NCBI GenBank assembly: GCA_015680685.1
Contig: MNCI01004556.1
Location: 323,108-387,107, forward strand
Length of the DNA stretch: 64,000 bases
Source: Gnetum montanum
Lineage: Eukaryota > Streptophyta > Gnetopsida > Gnetales > Gnetaceae
Reading direction: 5' to 3'
The position numbers were made by a program, and so were the translations under genes. Below the pieces are notes generated by a model. It was given only the letters and a program-made list of their open reading frames with translations. It was not told the origin of the DNA and did no database searches. Shown here one piece after another: positions 35,000 through 46,680 of the stretch (its first letter is position 1; the number at the start of each line of letters is the position of its first letter).

Positions 35000-35445
35000 C
35001 ATTTAAGTGAAATAAATTGAACATGAGGAAACACTTTAGAATAAAGCTATTCCAATTCAACCTAAAGTGTTACAAATTGTCCAAACCCTCTAAGCTTAAC
35101 AAGCAAATTTGTAAAAGACACTCCTATTAACCTACTAAAATGCTTTGTAAAAGAAAAAATACAAGCTATTATATGGCTAGTTAATATTTGTTTAGAAGTG
35201 CAACAATAGAGCTATTAGAAAAGATATAACAATTTCAAGATTGAACATGGATGAAAAACTTTAAAATTAAAACTATTTCAAATTAGCTCAAAATATCAAA
35301 GATTTTCTAGACCCTCTAGACTTAAACAAGAAATTTCATAAAGACATTGCTATTAAATTACTCAAGATGCTTTTCAAAGGATAACATAAGCTCTTACATG
35401 GAAAACAAATAGAAGTTTAGATTTGCATGAAAATAGAGCTATAAG
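35000..35445 (+). repeat. diverged tandem duplication, ~220-bp unit
   Basis: Two adjacent units share ordered landmarks: TTGAACATG (35017 and 35242), CCCTCTA(A/G)(G/A)CTTAA, AAAGACA(C/T)T, ATGCTTT and AGAGCTAT (35209 and about 35426). They are clearly diverged. Confidence 0.6.
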
Positions 35446-36119
35446 AGCAATCTATTAATCCCAAAATTAAATTCCAAACATAGTACTATCTAAACTATTA
35501 GCTAAGTAGCTAAGATAAAATGAGAAGAAAAACACTCACAAGATTTAAACAAAGTAGTTGAATTGATGATGAAATTAGAAAGCCATTCTTATAAGTAATC
35601 TTCAAAACTTCTTCCAAGATTTTTCCCTTTTTTATTCTACCTTGAAACTCTTTTTATAGTGGCTCCTTGGTAGGTACAACATCATGGGAAATTAGAGTAA
35701 GTTACAACCACTATGGGAGTTAGTTACAACTACCATAGATATTAAAAGTTATAATTGATGTTTCATAAATTCTTTTTTCTTACAAAATAGCTATATATAT
35801 ATATAATGATAGGCTTAGAATTAACATTAAATTTATTTGGAAGCAAATCCTATAATACGCATTAAACTTCTTAGAGCTTCCTAAATGCTTATTGTATGTG
35901 CCACTTGGAAGTTTGAAAAGGCAATGCAAATTTCTTACAATCCTCGGCATCATCGGTGATCACCACCTTAAGTACACCATGAAGACGTTGCAACATCACC
36001 ATGTGGTTAGTTTGTCATAAATCTTTAGCAACTGCAACTTCAATCTCTGGTCAATCACTGCTAACATAGATGGCATGACATCTCATGAAGGAGCTTCCAG
36101 CCTCGTACCAATGGGTGCA
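35446..36119. other. AT-rich DNA, no gene seen
   Basis: Contains a short (TA) run at about 35790-35803. No domain or LTR signature was found. Confidence 0.3.
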
Positions 36120-37740
36120 TTCTCTGATTTAAAAAAAAAAAAATACTTCAAATTTCAGCAAATTAGGCATTGAATTTGCTATGACAGTGATGCATTCCCT
36201 TGCTACATGCATAGTGCATGGATAACAGACAATGCTAAACTACATCTCTGTGACTGAGCTGGGTAATAAAATCACACCAGGAATGGTAGTAACATAATTA
36301 ATTAAAACTGCAGCAACCTTGACCTATTCAATTCTGGGAAAGGTTTCCAGAACCCTGATAGCATCTTCAACTTGAAGAGGGAGCCCCCCATACAAAATGG
36401 ACACTATTTTAAAACCTCTCAGCTCTTAACTCAGCAAAGCAATACAAAAACATGTTTCCAGACAAAGGCAATTGGGAGCATTAACCTACACAGCTACATT
36501 ACTGAAATCTGAACGAAATGACATACTCAATTTCAATTTCAAACTAATCAGTTTTGGGCATTCAATGCCGATGAATAAATCTCCATAGGTAATCTAGTTC
36601 TCCATTATTTCAATCCTTTCAGAATGAATTTTTGAGATTTGTAATGTCTAGTGTGAGGAACTTGTCATCGACTATAAGCTCTCTTAGAGGCCTGCATGAA
36701 TCCACCAGATGCACGTGCTTTACTGAGAGACAGGAACAACGTAGAAGTAGCACTCCTCTAGGAATGGCATCTCAGGGAAATTTTCCAGCAATACCGTGCA
36801 AGACATCTCGTAGAGCTTAAGCACTCGAAGACTTTGCAACCCAGAAAATACATGCGGAAAGTTTTTTATGGTTGGAAGACTGTGATCGTTGAAAATCTTT
36901 GAATAGCTTTGGAAGATGAATGCATCAGGTTCTGCACCTTCTTTATAACTATGACCTCCATCCATCTTGAAAAGTACTTTGTAAGGAACCTATCTGCACA
37001 AAGATCAACGTGGGAATACATGTGGAGATAAAAGATCAGAATATCACGATCTAGGGTATGTGAGATTCTATAATGAAGGTGATCTGATACGTTTTGAAGT
37101 GCGTGAATATCTCTGTGGATGATATCCTCTGAGAAGTAAAACATGCAGAGATCTGGGAAAAGGCAGCACAACCATGCAAGCTCTACTACAGAAAATTTGT
37201 CACTGATTTCATCTAAAATGATATTTCTTGGAAACGAGAAAAGTAGAGATGATGTTGGTTCTTGTTCTTGGAAATCAAGCCTCGGGCAGCTGCTACAATA
37301 ATGCCAATGCAGCAGAAATTCTTCTTCAATTTCAGTGTCATTGTTGTGGGAAAAATTTTCCAAACAGTTGGATATTGTGAAAACCACTTGCTCCTTGCCA
37401 GGAATATTTTTGTTGGTCATCATCACCTTCAGAGAATGTCTGATAGAACCATTAAAGTTTATTCCGTTAGCTTCACAAATCCATAAAATCCATTTCCAAA
37501 TTGCTGGTTTTGGAGCCAAGAAGAGTCTTCAGAGATGAGGATGACAGTCTTGCCATTAAGGTAGTCAGAAAGCTGCAGGTAGCCGATGCTGCTCATTTCA
37601 TAACCACTACATTTATGCATCAAAAGAATCCCATTTGTGGAAGCAAGGAATCAAGGATTCTTGATTCTAAATGTGTTTGGGTACATGTGCCTCAAGGAAA
37701 AAGTGGGGGACGGTTTTGTAGCCAGTGACGTGATAGAGAA
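36120..37740 (-). pseudogene. unrecognised gene remnant with LRR-like C-terminal part
   Basis: On the minus strand an open frame of 217 codons (37519-36866) passes into another frame (36965-36720). That second frame has a leucine-rich-repeat-like stretch (FSGLQSLRVLKLYEMSCTVL, then FPEMPFLEE). Further LRR-like pieces follow at about 36690-36620 (PLRELIVDDKFLTLDITNLK) and 36480-36260 (LPSSVTEM). Upstream, 37620-37500 in another frame reads LSDYLNGKTVILISEDSSWL. Base composition is higher in GC than the retroelements. The layout could be the end of an NBS-LRR or an F-box/LRR protein. I see no NB-ARC motif, so I leave it unnamed. At least two frameshifts mark it as a pseudogene. Confidence 0.45.
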
Positions 37741-38381
37741 AATTTAAATATATTAGTTTTTTTGAAAAATTAAATCTCATGTCATAAAAAAACATTGTAA
37801 AATATAGAACAAGTACAATGTAAATCCAAAATATTGTTAATGCTTAAAAATTGCACAGAAGATTGCAATATCACCATTAAACTGAAGCAAGAAGATTTGC
37901 AAAAGTATGGAGGGCATTGAATCCATTTCCTCACTCAAGAGCCATAATCTTTGCATTATAAGAAGAGACAACTTAACTAAACTAGGCACAGCCCAGTAAC
38001 TCACCTCACTTACAAAGATCAAAAACCTTTCAGAGGCTGGTCATGATGAAGGGGAAAGTAAAAACAGAGCTCCATGAGCTTTCATATGGCGAGGTGGGCT
38101 TCTTTGCTTTATAAGCAAACAGATTTTTAAAAACAGTTGAAAAAGCATCCATCCGTCATCATGTTCATGACCCATGACGATGACCCTCTTTTGTTTTTTA
38201 TTTTTTCAGCAAATATCAGCAATGAACAATAAACACGCGTGAATGTGTGAGTCATGGCGGAAACTTTGACGCTCCCAAAGGCAGGGCAATCCATGCAAAT
38301 GCAATGTTCTCCTGGCACGCCCCGTCCAAAACTTGATTTCCGTATGACCCATACTTGCCCCTTCGGCCTACGGTTACCAAA
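37741..38381. other. no gene seen
   Basis: The first half is AT-rich and the second is CpG-richer from about 38230. No supported frame. Confidence 0.3.
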
Positions 38382-38549
38382 GTAGCCCTTTCGCGATTTC
38401 CGTAGTAGCCCTTTCGCGATTTCCGTGTGTTTGTTTATGCATTCGTACTCCCTTGTTTTCGCGATTTCCGTGTGTTTGTTTATGCATTCGTACTCCCTTG
38501 TTTTCGCGATTTCCGTGTGTTTGTTTATGCATTCGTACTCCCTTGTTTT
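38382..38549 (+). repeat. 45-bp x3 perfect minisatellite with a 23-bp x2 lead-in
   Basis: Three identical 45-bp units start at 38415, 38460 and 38505, each beginning CGCGATTTCCGTGTGTTTG. Just before them, GTAGCCCTTTCGCGATTTCC occurs at 38382-38401 and 38405-38424, sharing the CGCGATTTCC seam. Because 45 is a multiple of three, all six frames repeat, which creates repetitive open frames on the minus strand. I see no reason to call a protein. Confidence 0.95.
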
Positions 38550-39349
38550 CTGTGCCGATGCCATGAATCTTGATTGCTTGCTTGCCACTTAACAATGAAA
38601 TGAAGTTTTTGGTAAGATTTAGAACAGGAAAAGATACGTAAGATTTTAGTGCACAATGCAGACATCGCAAGAACCAAAAAAGGCAAGAATAATAAGAGGC
38701 AGGGCAAGGCAAGGCAACCATTTCAATGTATATGCACAAATTCAGACAAAATTTCATTGGAAATTATGAAATACGTGCCCATTGCCAATAATGTGCTTCT
38801 GTGGTCCGAAATCCGAGGCGAACAGTTCCTCAAAATTTATCCGGAATCACAAATCTCCGGTGCATAGCACTGACTGGTGCATCGGTTCTAATAATTATGA
38901 AACAGTTGATAGCCACGTTCACGTCCCGGGTCATCCATATCCAGACCCAATTCGCTTTTAGCTAACATCTGGCCATACCATGCATTTCGTTAAACTCATA
39001 TCCCGTGATGGGTAAAGTCGCTGGAGTCGGAGCCGGTGATGGTAATGGCGGCCTTGACGCAGTCACTGTGGTTGAAGCCATAAACTAGTAAAACGCCACA
39101 AAAACTGCTGCAGGCCATAGTAACCTAAGAGAAGCCTCCAGACTGAGCTTATACATTTCTTCCTTTACTATGGATACAAGGCACTGCACAGCTCGACGAT
39201 CAGTTTCTTGAGTGTTGGCATCGCTCCTCCGTTATACTCTATTAAGCTTCTACAGAGAGGAAAGCCATCCCATTCAAGCCAGTACTGTAAATAACCAAAC
39301 GCTGGTGCTGGGCGTCTCTGTGGAGTTCAGCAGCCACAGCCTAAACAGT
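38550..39349. other. GC-richer non-repeat DNA, no gene seen
   Basis: CpGs are still frequent here (for example around 38800-39060), unlike the retroelement DNA. No frame longer than about 70 codons carries a domain. Confidence 0.35.
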
Positions 39350-39570
39350 GCGAATACCCTTGAGTAAACCCTGCAACTTGTCCGTCCACCAATCGTCGAA
39401 GCCTCCGAACCAGAGAAAGGCACATATGTCATGATCGTTGCTATATATCAGTGCACGATAGCCTTTGCTTATGAGATTAGTATGGTAACTGGTCATGCTG
39501 CCGGCGTCACGACTAAAGTAAATGCAGTATATGCATATCTGCCAGACACCTGCGACCTCTGAAAGCTGCT
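39350..39570 (-). pseudogene. serine carboxypeptidase-like (SCPL) fragment
   Basis: The minus strand reads WQIC at about 39540, then DAGSM, YHTNLISKGYRALIYSNDHD (about 39490-39430) and a DDWW/TDKLQG segment. In plant SCPL proteins the order WQIC...F.DAGSM..H..L...GYRALIYSGDHD...V..W...GQVAGY is the C-terminal part around the catalytic Asp. Gly of SGDHD is Asn here, and about 15 residues after DHD seem lost. The catalytic Ser and His parts are not found nearby. This is a small pseudogene remnant. The family assignment rests on the ordered motifs. Confidence 0.7.
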
Positions 39571-40004
39571 TTTCAATAAGCAGAGTTTTGCCGAGTCTTC
39601 TTCCATTACGGCAATAACATTGGCTTCATTGATATAGGTATCTTTATCCTCTAACACGGCACACAGTGACGCACCATGCTTTAAATTTTAAGCCAGGATC
39701 ATGTTATCTGACTGCATGCTGTGTTAATATTAGTATTTTTCTATGGTTGCAAGATGCATTGTTTAAGTGTCTTGAACATGAAAGCATTACTCGCTTTTCA
39801 ATGCTTTGTCTCTTCTTATACTCTGTCAATCATTTTATTTAACCGTGAATAACTTCTAGAAAACCCATTTAAGCCCATTAAAGTACAAAAATCCTTGATC
39901 TCTCTTTCAAAAAATCATTTCTTTTTCAAATCAACATAGACGGGACAATAAAAAGAATCCCTTTTCAAGCCTACTCCATTAAATAATCGAAATGTACCAA
40001 CATA
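39571..40004. other. no gene seen
   Basis: Becomes AT-rich towards the X-family element. Possible further decayed SCPL sequence at 39571-39700 in changing frames. Confidence 0.3.
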
Positions 40005-40387
40005 TGCTGTAATTAAGATCCAAAATGCATGTCTCATGAGGTAACCTTTTGGGTCTTGACCTAAGATATCTGTACCTAGCATAGAGTTGTAGAGCCAGTA
40101 ATAGTGAGTACCAGGTACTAGGTGAAGTGGAACAAGAAGTTGAGTGGCCATCCCTTTTGGCTAGTTACAAGCCTAATTATTATGGTAGTACTAGATTGCC
40201 TCTAAGGTATAGATGCTAAAGGAATATAATCTCAAGAACCCTCTAATTATAACACAAATATTCTATTTCACATTCACAAAGCATTCTTTTTATTTTTCTT
40301 GTATATATATATATATATATTTTACACAAGATGTCGAATGTTACATATATTTAACATTTTTCATGAACCCAATAATGGGAAGTCACA
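40005..40387 (+). repeat. X-family LTR, 5'-truncated
   Basis: It aligns with the 3' two thirds of the X LTRs. Landmarks are GGTAACCTTTTGGG, GGCCATCCCTTTTGGC, TGCCTCTAAGG, the GCATTCTTTTTATTTT stretch and the end AATAATGGGAAGTCACA. It includes a (TA)10 run at 40302-40321. Confidence 0.75.
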
Positions 40388-40389
40388 AC

Positions 40390-40401
40390 TGATATCAAAT
40401 A
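40390..40401 (+). other. candidate primer binding site (tRNA-iMet type), decayed
   Basis: TGATATCAAATA lies 2 nt after the LTR end. The common plant primer site is TGGTATCAGAGC. Two of the differences are G-to-A. This is modest support on its own. Confidence 0.4.
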
Positions 40402-43400
40402 AAACCATGACTCAAGGACCAATAAGAAATAAGGACTAACTATACTCCAATGAAGAACCATGAAGCCACGATCTAAGTAGAACTATGAACCATCACCAAA
40501 TGCACATTATGTTCAAGATACCACATCAATCAAGAAGATGTCTTACTAGTGATTTCCATGGATATTAGTGACTAGGAGATTTAACTATGTTTGATAAGAT
40601 TTATCAAATTGTGAGATACCCTTGTGAGAAAAGACTAACATTGGTGTAGGTAACTCGTAGTCATTTTATAATAATGTACGATCTTTCCCTTAGGTATCTA
40701 AGGAAATCTTTATGTTCTTTCATAAGGGCAATAGTCACAACTAGGTTCTTTCAAATAATGCCTTGTTATTAAGTTCTATTACTCCTAGAATACTTGAACC
40801 TGAGTACCCTAGTATTTCCCACCCTTAACTAGGTCCCAAACATTCATGAATTTAGAGAACTCAACATGGCTCTACGATTCCCTTCATCTCTACTTAACTA
40901 GTATAGGCATGATACCAGAGGATAGGTCTACACTAGACTGGTGCCAAAATTATAAAGTAGTACATTTTAAATTATTGTCCTCATTGATAATCATACTTAA
41001 GTTATGTAGAAGTCCTCATGATGCCCATGCATCAACATATTAATATCAATCTAGTGTAAGAAGTTATTTTAGTCTTTTAAAATGATTAAAATTTAACTTA
41101 GTTTTTGGACCTTAAAATCATAGCTAACACATAGTACTCATCAAGATGATTCAAATGATATAAATTTCATCTCAAATGGAGATATGGCTTGCGAAATATT
41201 GAAGTTTTATTTTTAAGATACATATATACATGCACATATATACATACATACATATATACTTAACAAATCATATGGTTAAACAAGCCTTAAACAAACTTAG
41301 CAATTTTTAAGGCATTCAAATCCAAATAATTTGATTATACATACAATTTAAGATATATTAACAGCATTGAAACTTACAAAAAGGACATAACGATCTTGGC
41401 AACTTGTTACCTAAGAATCCATGTAAGACAAAAAATTTACTTATGAATAGCCTCTTAGTTTATTGAGAATTAAAGTTGGAAATTTCTAAAAATAGATTTA
41501 ATAATATATTCTATCATCGAGGATAGGTATTTATTACTTAAGTTATAAGACCTAGGTTCAATCTTGGGTGCATACACTTATAATAGATTAGGCTTTTCTT
41601 TACATACAGATTTTTCATCATTTCAATTGTTGAACTTTGCCTAGTAAGATAAATATTAAACCTGTAAATAATGAAAATTTTTATCTTATCATGAAAAGAG
41701 CTAATTTAAGGAGAACCTATGGATTCTTCATGATGCTTTATCCAATCCTCAAAAGAGACTAATCAAATGCGAAGTAAGAAGAACATGTTACCCATATAAT
41801 TTATTGGACCTATTTTACCTATGAATATCCATCCATCTTTTTGTATTTCATCTGTACCTATAATTTAAATGGAACATAGAAGTGGTATAGATATAGGCAT
41901 GTAAATAATATAGTTTCATTTGTCATCCCATCTAGCTTTTATAATATGTAATTACCACTCATGAATTTCATCAACAAATTAATTGAAGACAAAATATATG
42001 TATTCTAGAAAACATCAAGAAGAAAACTTGTGAATTAATACTAATTTCTTAAAATTCAAGGAATAAAATACTCTAACATCGTAGATTCAAACCTAACCTA
42101 GGCAACATTTTTGAATGTCAAAAATAACACCCAATTGTATATCTCATCAATTCATATATAAACAAATTTGAATGATCTAGGATCTTTCATTTTTGGCTAA
42201 TCATCCATCAATTTATTATTCTAATCCTCATACAATAATCAAGGAACAAGACAAAATCTTATTGAATAAAAAATTAACCACAAAATCTTACAAGAAAACC
42301 ATCTACTAAATTCAAACTAGTTGTAAATCAAACACTAGTGGAAGGTAGTCAAGCATCATCCTTAATGAATTTACTGATGGTGTACTAGTGAGCAATGAAA
42401 ACATATATGATAACATGGTATCATTTCTAGTTAACTATATTATCAATTCTAGAACTATGGCCATGTTTATTATACTCATCTTAATAGTGTGTACCTACAA
42501 CAAAGTTATTATTGCACTCAAGAAAGTCACAAGACTTAATAAAATCATCCATGAAGTTTTGTAAAAACATAATTCTAGAATAAGATCTTCATGGGTAACC
42601 TAAGCAGACCTTGAATTTAGTCATGGTAACCTTAAGATTAGAAGGTGTAGTGATCCTGCAATTTTGGATGGAGAGACATGTCTTCTTGCTTGGATCTTTG
42701 TAGCCCATCCCCATAAGATCTAGAATAAGATCTTCATGGAGACATGTCATCTACATTCAAAGCAAAATCCATACTTACTTTTTTTACTATTGATATTTCC
42801 TCCTACTTTTTTTACTATCGGTATTTCCTCCTAACTCCATGAAACATCCAATGTAGTCTACCACCTTCACCACTATCACCTTTTACCATTATCAAAAAAT
42901 TTGTTAGATTTCTTGGTGTTCAAGGTCTTTGGAAGCACCGAGAGTACCATGCGCTCCAACCTTCCCTAGTATTCTCATCAACTGAAAAAAGTTCACAAAT
43001 TGATGAAAAAATTTGGAAGCCCATCCATTGATGAAAAAATTTGAGAGTCTAACAATTGATGGAAAAACATTGAAATGTTCGTCATATGATGAAAAAATTA
43101 GGGTTTTGAATTTCACATTAGGAATCAAATATGCTCGTCATATGATGAAAAATTTTAAATATGCATATGCAATCAAATTTACTTAACTAGTCAAATTAAT
43201 GAATTAGCAAGAACTAAGATAAAACTTTTATAATTAAGCTTGCTCATATTGGAGTAGTAATGGGATGGATGACTTCTTGGGAAGCACTTAGGAATTCTTG
43301 AATTTCATGCCCAAACATTTGTAATTTAGGAGCCATAACTTTTAATTTTGTTTTTTTTAGTGAATCAAGAGTCATGTCTAGTAGATTTCAATCTTCTAGA

Positions 43401-43954
43401 TAGAATGAAGAAGTTAGATTTATTATATGAAGCTTCAAAAATTATTGTTTAATCCTTGTCCCAAAACTATGCCTTAGGTTCCTTGCAGGCTCAATTTAGC
43501 ATAATTTAGGCATACAATATTTGTTTCTAATATATGAATAGCTATTTGTAATATTTTTTGGCCTTCTAAACCAAATGGTAAAGTTAGATTAACCATTCAT
43601 AAAGTTAAAATTTAGGTAATATCTTAAAATATATATTAAGAGGTCATAAGTTAGACTAAATAATCATACCTAATTATTTAATTATTTGGACTAACTAATT
43701 TAAGCTCTTTTTCCATCTTGGATCTTAAGATTAGTTACTTAGCATTTGATGATAGATAGAACTTGATCCCTAACCTTATGTATATCATTAGTTACACTAT
43801 TGAAGTTAGTATCCTAAGGGGGATGGAAAGGTCATTAGAAGTCTAGAAAGCAATGCCAAGTTAGTACCATTCTAATGGATCAAGTAATTGGTGAGTCAAT
43901 TTAAAAACTAGAATAACAAGAAAGATTTATACCAACCCAAAAAGCATCTAGAAT
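40402..43954 (+). other. internal X-element DNA, no gene recognised
   Basis: AT-rich with frequent stops in all frames. A (CATA)-type microsatellite is at about 41215-41262. At 42980-43160 the word GATGAAAAAATT recurs about five times at irregular spacing. No gag, protease, RT or integrase motif was found. Confidence 0.35.
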
Positions 43955-45720
43955 GTGTTGGCAAAAATTACCATCACAGAGAATTATAATCTTATTCAAA
44001 CAAGGTGTATGATATCAATGAGGAGAAATGACCTAGGAGTGAATCCAAGAATAATGATAACAACATACAATGTGCTTGTAAGGTTCCTAGCTCATGAAAA
44101 AATAATATTCATTATTTTCATATTATATTGTGGACTAGCACAAGTATCAATATTCACACATTCTTAAAGACTTACAAGGGTTAAATGTTAATGTCTTGTG
44201 CCTCAAGAAGTCTTTTCATGAGAATTTCTATACTAATTCCAATCCAATTTGAGAAAGTTTGGATATGAAGACATCTCATAATAAAAATATTCATGTGATG
44301 GTTCTTCTTATGAGCCATATAGATTAGCCTACTATACGAACCACAACATGAATAATTGCATGATTTTCTATAGGAAAGACATGATCAAATTAGGATAAAA
44401 GTTTGAATAGAGATTAGAAAACATGATTTTTAAAACTCCAAAATTCATGGGAAAGAAAGAATGATTGAGATTCTAGAGAAGCCATGTAGCCTTGGTGTAA
44501 TGTCCCCATTCCAAAATGGTGCTGCTGCTTAATGAAGATGGTGTCTCTTCATAACAAGTGTTATTATTATCATAACAAATCCTAAAAGGGGAGCTGTAAT
44601 TAAGACCCAAAAGGGCATGTTGTAATAAAAAATGTGTTTATTGCAGTGACCTTTGGGGGTTTAACCTAAGGCTTTTATACCTAAGTATTAGAGATCATAT
44701 TAGCATGGAGTTGCAAAGCCAATAAAGGTGAATAATGGGTGTCGAGTGAAGTGGGATAGGAAGAGGATTGACCATCCCTTTTGGTCAATTATAGGCCTAA
44801 CCATGGTGGTAGTGCTGGATGGCCTCTAAGGGATAGATGTTGAAGGAAGAAAACCCCAAGGAACACTCTTAGAGCATGATCCATATACACTATTCCACAT
44901 CAACAAAGCATTCATTGCTTTTTCCTTCTACATTTTCCTTGCTATTTTCTTTATGCTTAATGTCAAATGTGACATTTGCTATGTTATCATCTTCTGCCTA
45001 ATGTATAATATAATGTATATTTAATGTTTAACATAACATCTGGGTATGGGATGTCACACTTGCCATTAGTACTTAAAATACAATCATAAGGAAGATGTGT
45101 ATGTATGGTCAACATACATCTAATCATCAAACCAACATGCCTAGATGTTAGACTTTGTTAAGAATCATACTTAGTTAATCAGATCAAAAAAAGCTTGAAG
45201 TACTAGCTATTTATAATCTATACTAATCTTAATCTAGTGTCATTTATCCTCTATGTACATTTTAATACAAAAGCTAGCAATAGCACACTTTAATTCTTAA
45301 AATATGAAAGAGTAAAAGAGCCTTTGGGAAAGGAACCTTGTTTGGAGAAGATGTTTCCATTCATTCATCATATTGTTCCATTGGTCAATGCATATTCTAC
45401 CTACTTTGAATATTTAGTAGATAAGTCCAATCCAAAAATGTAAAAATGGATGATGTCAGTGAATAGTATTTATCAAGAACCATAATTTACTAATTCTATT
45501 ATTTTGACTAATACAGATAAATTAATGTCATTCTTGATCGAGACTGTAGACTCTATTTAGTATGATGTAAGATTCTTCCAAGTTACCAAATTTTTTGAGT
45601 CAATTTCTAAGGAAAAATTCGAAGAGAAAGATCTAGCCTTACTATCTTAAATAAGATCATCCAACCATATAGCCATTATGGTAGAAGTACAACTACATCT
45701 CTTGATCCCATATGTCAACA
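43955..45720 (+). pseudogene. CCR4-like nuclease pseudogene, copy 1 (split by a solo LTR)
   Basis: CCR4-type proteins are Mg-dependent 3'-5' poly(A) nucleases with an endonuclease/exonuclease/phosphatase fold. Ordered pieces are visible in the plus strand: ITTYNVLVRFLA (about 44068-44105, for the SYNILA start), CLVPQEV (about 44198-44218, for CLQEVD with the Mg-binding Glu), FGYEDIS, and MNNCMIFYRKD (about 44355-44388, for DGCAIFYR). After the LTR (44496-45058) the C-terminal end is at about 45545-45705: ETVDSI*YDV, FFESISKEKF and SNHIAIMVEVQ, for LDYIWY, LL..L..E and SDHIALLAEF. Stops and frameshifts are frequent. The domain reads without introns, unlike typical plant CCR4 genes, which suggests a reverse-transcribed copy. 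Confidence 0.65.
44491..45063 (+). repeat. solo X-family LTR with 5-bp target duplication
   Basis: The LTR is 44496-45058 (563 bp), from TGTAATGTCCCCATTCC to TATGGGATGTCACA. CTTGG precedes it and CTTGC follows. The homologous site in CCR4 copy 2 (TAGCTTTGGCATTG, about 49661-49673) is uninterrupted, so this is a true insertion with a documented empty site. No internal sequence or second LTR accompanies it. Confidence 0.85.
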
Positions 45721-46146
45721 AATATTAGGGAGTTTTGTAACTTTGTTTCTATTTTTCATTCTTATTTAATTTATATTTCAAGTCATTAATTAAAATATTT
45801 AAGAATAATTTAAGTAAAAAAAATATTTTTCCTATGTTCACTTGGGTAAATAAAGATATGAGTTGCAATTTGTGTGATCCTAGTTAGGATTGGTAGTTAG
45901 TGGTTGGTAGACCTTTAATTCTCTTCTTGTCATTACCTAGTGACAAAAGTAAGCAATAATAAAGTAATATATGTTTATAAAGTATTTTCCTTACTTATAT
46001 TCATTTCTATAATAAGTGATAGAACACTAAAATCAATATCAATTCAAAATAAAAATTCAAACTATTGGAGAATAGGAGCATGAAGTGAGTACTAGAGCAT
46101 GATGAAAGATTGTTAACATGGACTTTTTCAAGGATCATCAAAATTT

Positions 46147-46159
46147 GAAGGGGATATAT
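46147..46159 (+). other. polypurine-like tract before X 3' LTR
   Basis: GAAGGGGATATAT precedes the LTR. The other copy has AAAGGGGGTAAAT (50752-50764). Confidence 0.45.
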
Positions 46160-46680
46160 TATCATGTTCTCATTTCAAAATGGAGCTATTTCATAATAAA
46201 GATGATGTTTCTTCATAAATAATATTGTAATTTTTATATTAATACCTTAAAGGGCAAGTTGTAATTAAAATTGAAAAGGATGTGTTGTAATATTGAGCAT
46301 GTCTTAGGAGGTAACCTTTGGAGATTTGACCTAAGTTAGCTATATATATAGATTAAAGATCATATCAACATTTAGTTGTATGGCTAACAATGATGAGTAA
46401 TAAGTGCCAACTAAAGTAGGATAGGAAGGTGACTATCCATCCCTTTTGACCAGTTACAGGCCTAACTATGGTAGTAGTGTTCAATTGTTTCTAAGGAATA
46501 TACGCTAAAGGAAGACAGCCCCAAGCAACTCTCAGAGCATGATCTAGATATACTATTTTACATTAATGAATCATTCTTTTTATTTTCTTTCTACATTTTT
46601 TCTCTTATTTTCTTTACATATGATGTCGAATGTTTTGTATATTTGACAGTTGTCATGACATTTGAGAATGGGATGTTACA
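46160..46680 (+). repeat. X-family LTR (3' LTR of the CCR4-carrying element)
   Basis: It starts at TATCATGTTCTCATTTC, a decayed TGTAATGTCTCCATTCC, and ends GAGAATGGGATGTTACA, the inverted repeat of that start. It matches 44496-45058 and 50765-51338 along its length. Confidence 0.75.

Larger units (their letters stand above)
40005..46680 (+). mobile_element. X-family LTR element carrying a CCR4-like pseudogene
   Basis: A 5'-truncated LTR (40005-40387), a decayed initiator-Met-type primer site (40390-40401), about 5.2 kb of internal DNA, a polypurine-like tract (46147-46159) and a 3' LTR (46160-46680) stand in the order of one plus-strand element. I see no gag or pol motif inside. The only coding-like sequence is a CCR4-type nuclease pseudogene near the 3' end. 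A solo LTR of the same family (44496-45058) is inserted in it. The element would be non-autonomous. An alternative is that unrelated LTRs flank a gene remnant by chance, but a second copy with the same gene-to-LTR arrangement (49330-51338) argues against this. Confidence 0.55.

Noticed and set aside
38127-38757. Minus-strand open frames with a repeated HKQTHGNRENKG-type peptide
   Set aside because: The repeat is a by-product of the 45-bp minisatellite, whose length is a multiple of three. Two frames overlap with equally repetitive products, and there is no domain or codon signal.
42960-43160. Recurring GATGAAAAAATT words as a regulatory array
   Set aside because: Spacing is irregular and the DNA is A-rich, so chance recurrence is likely.
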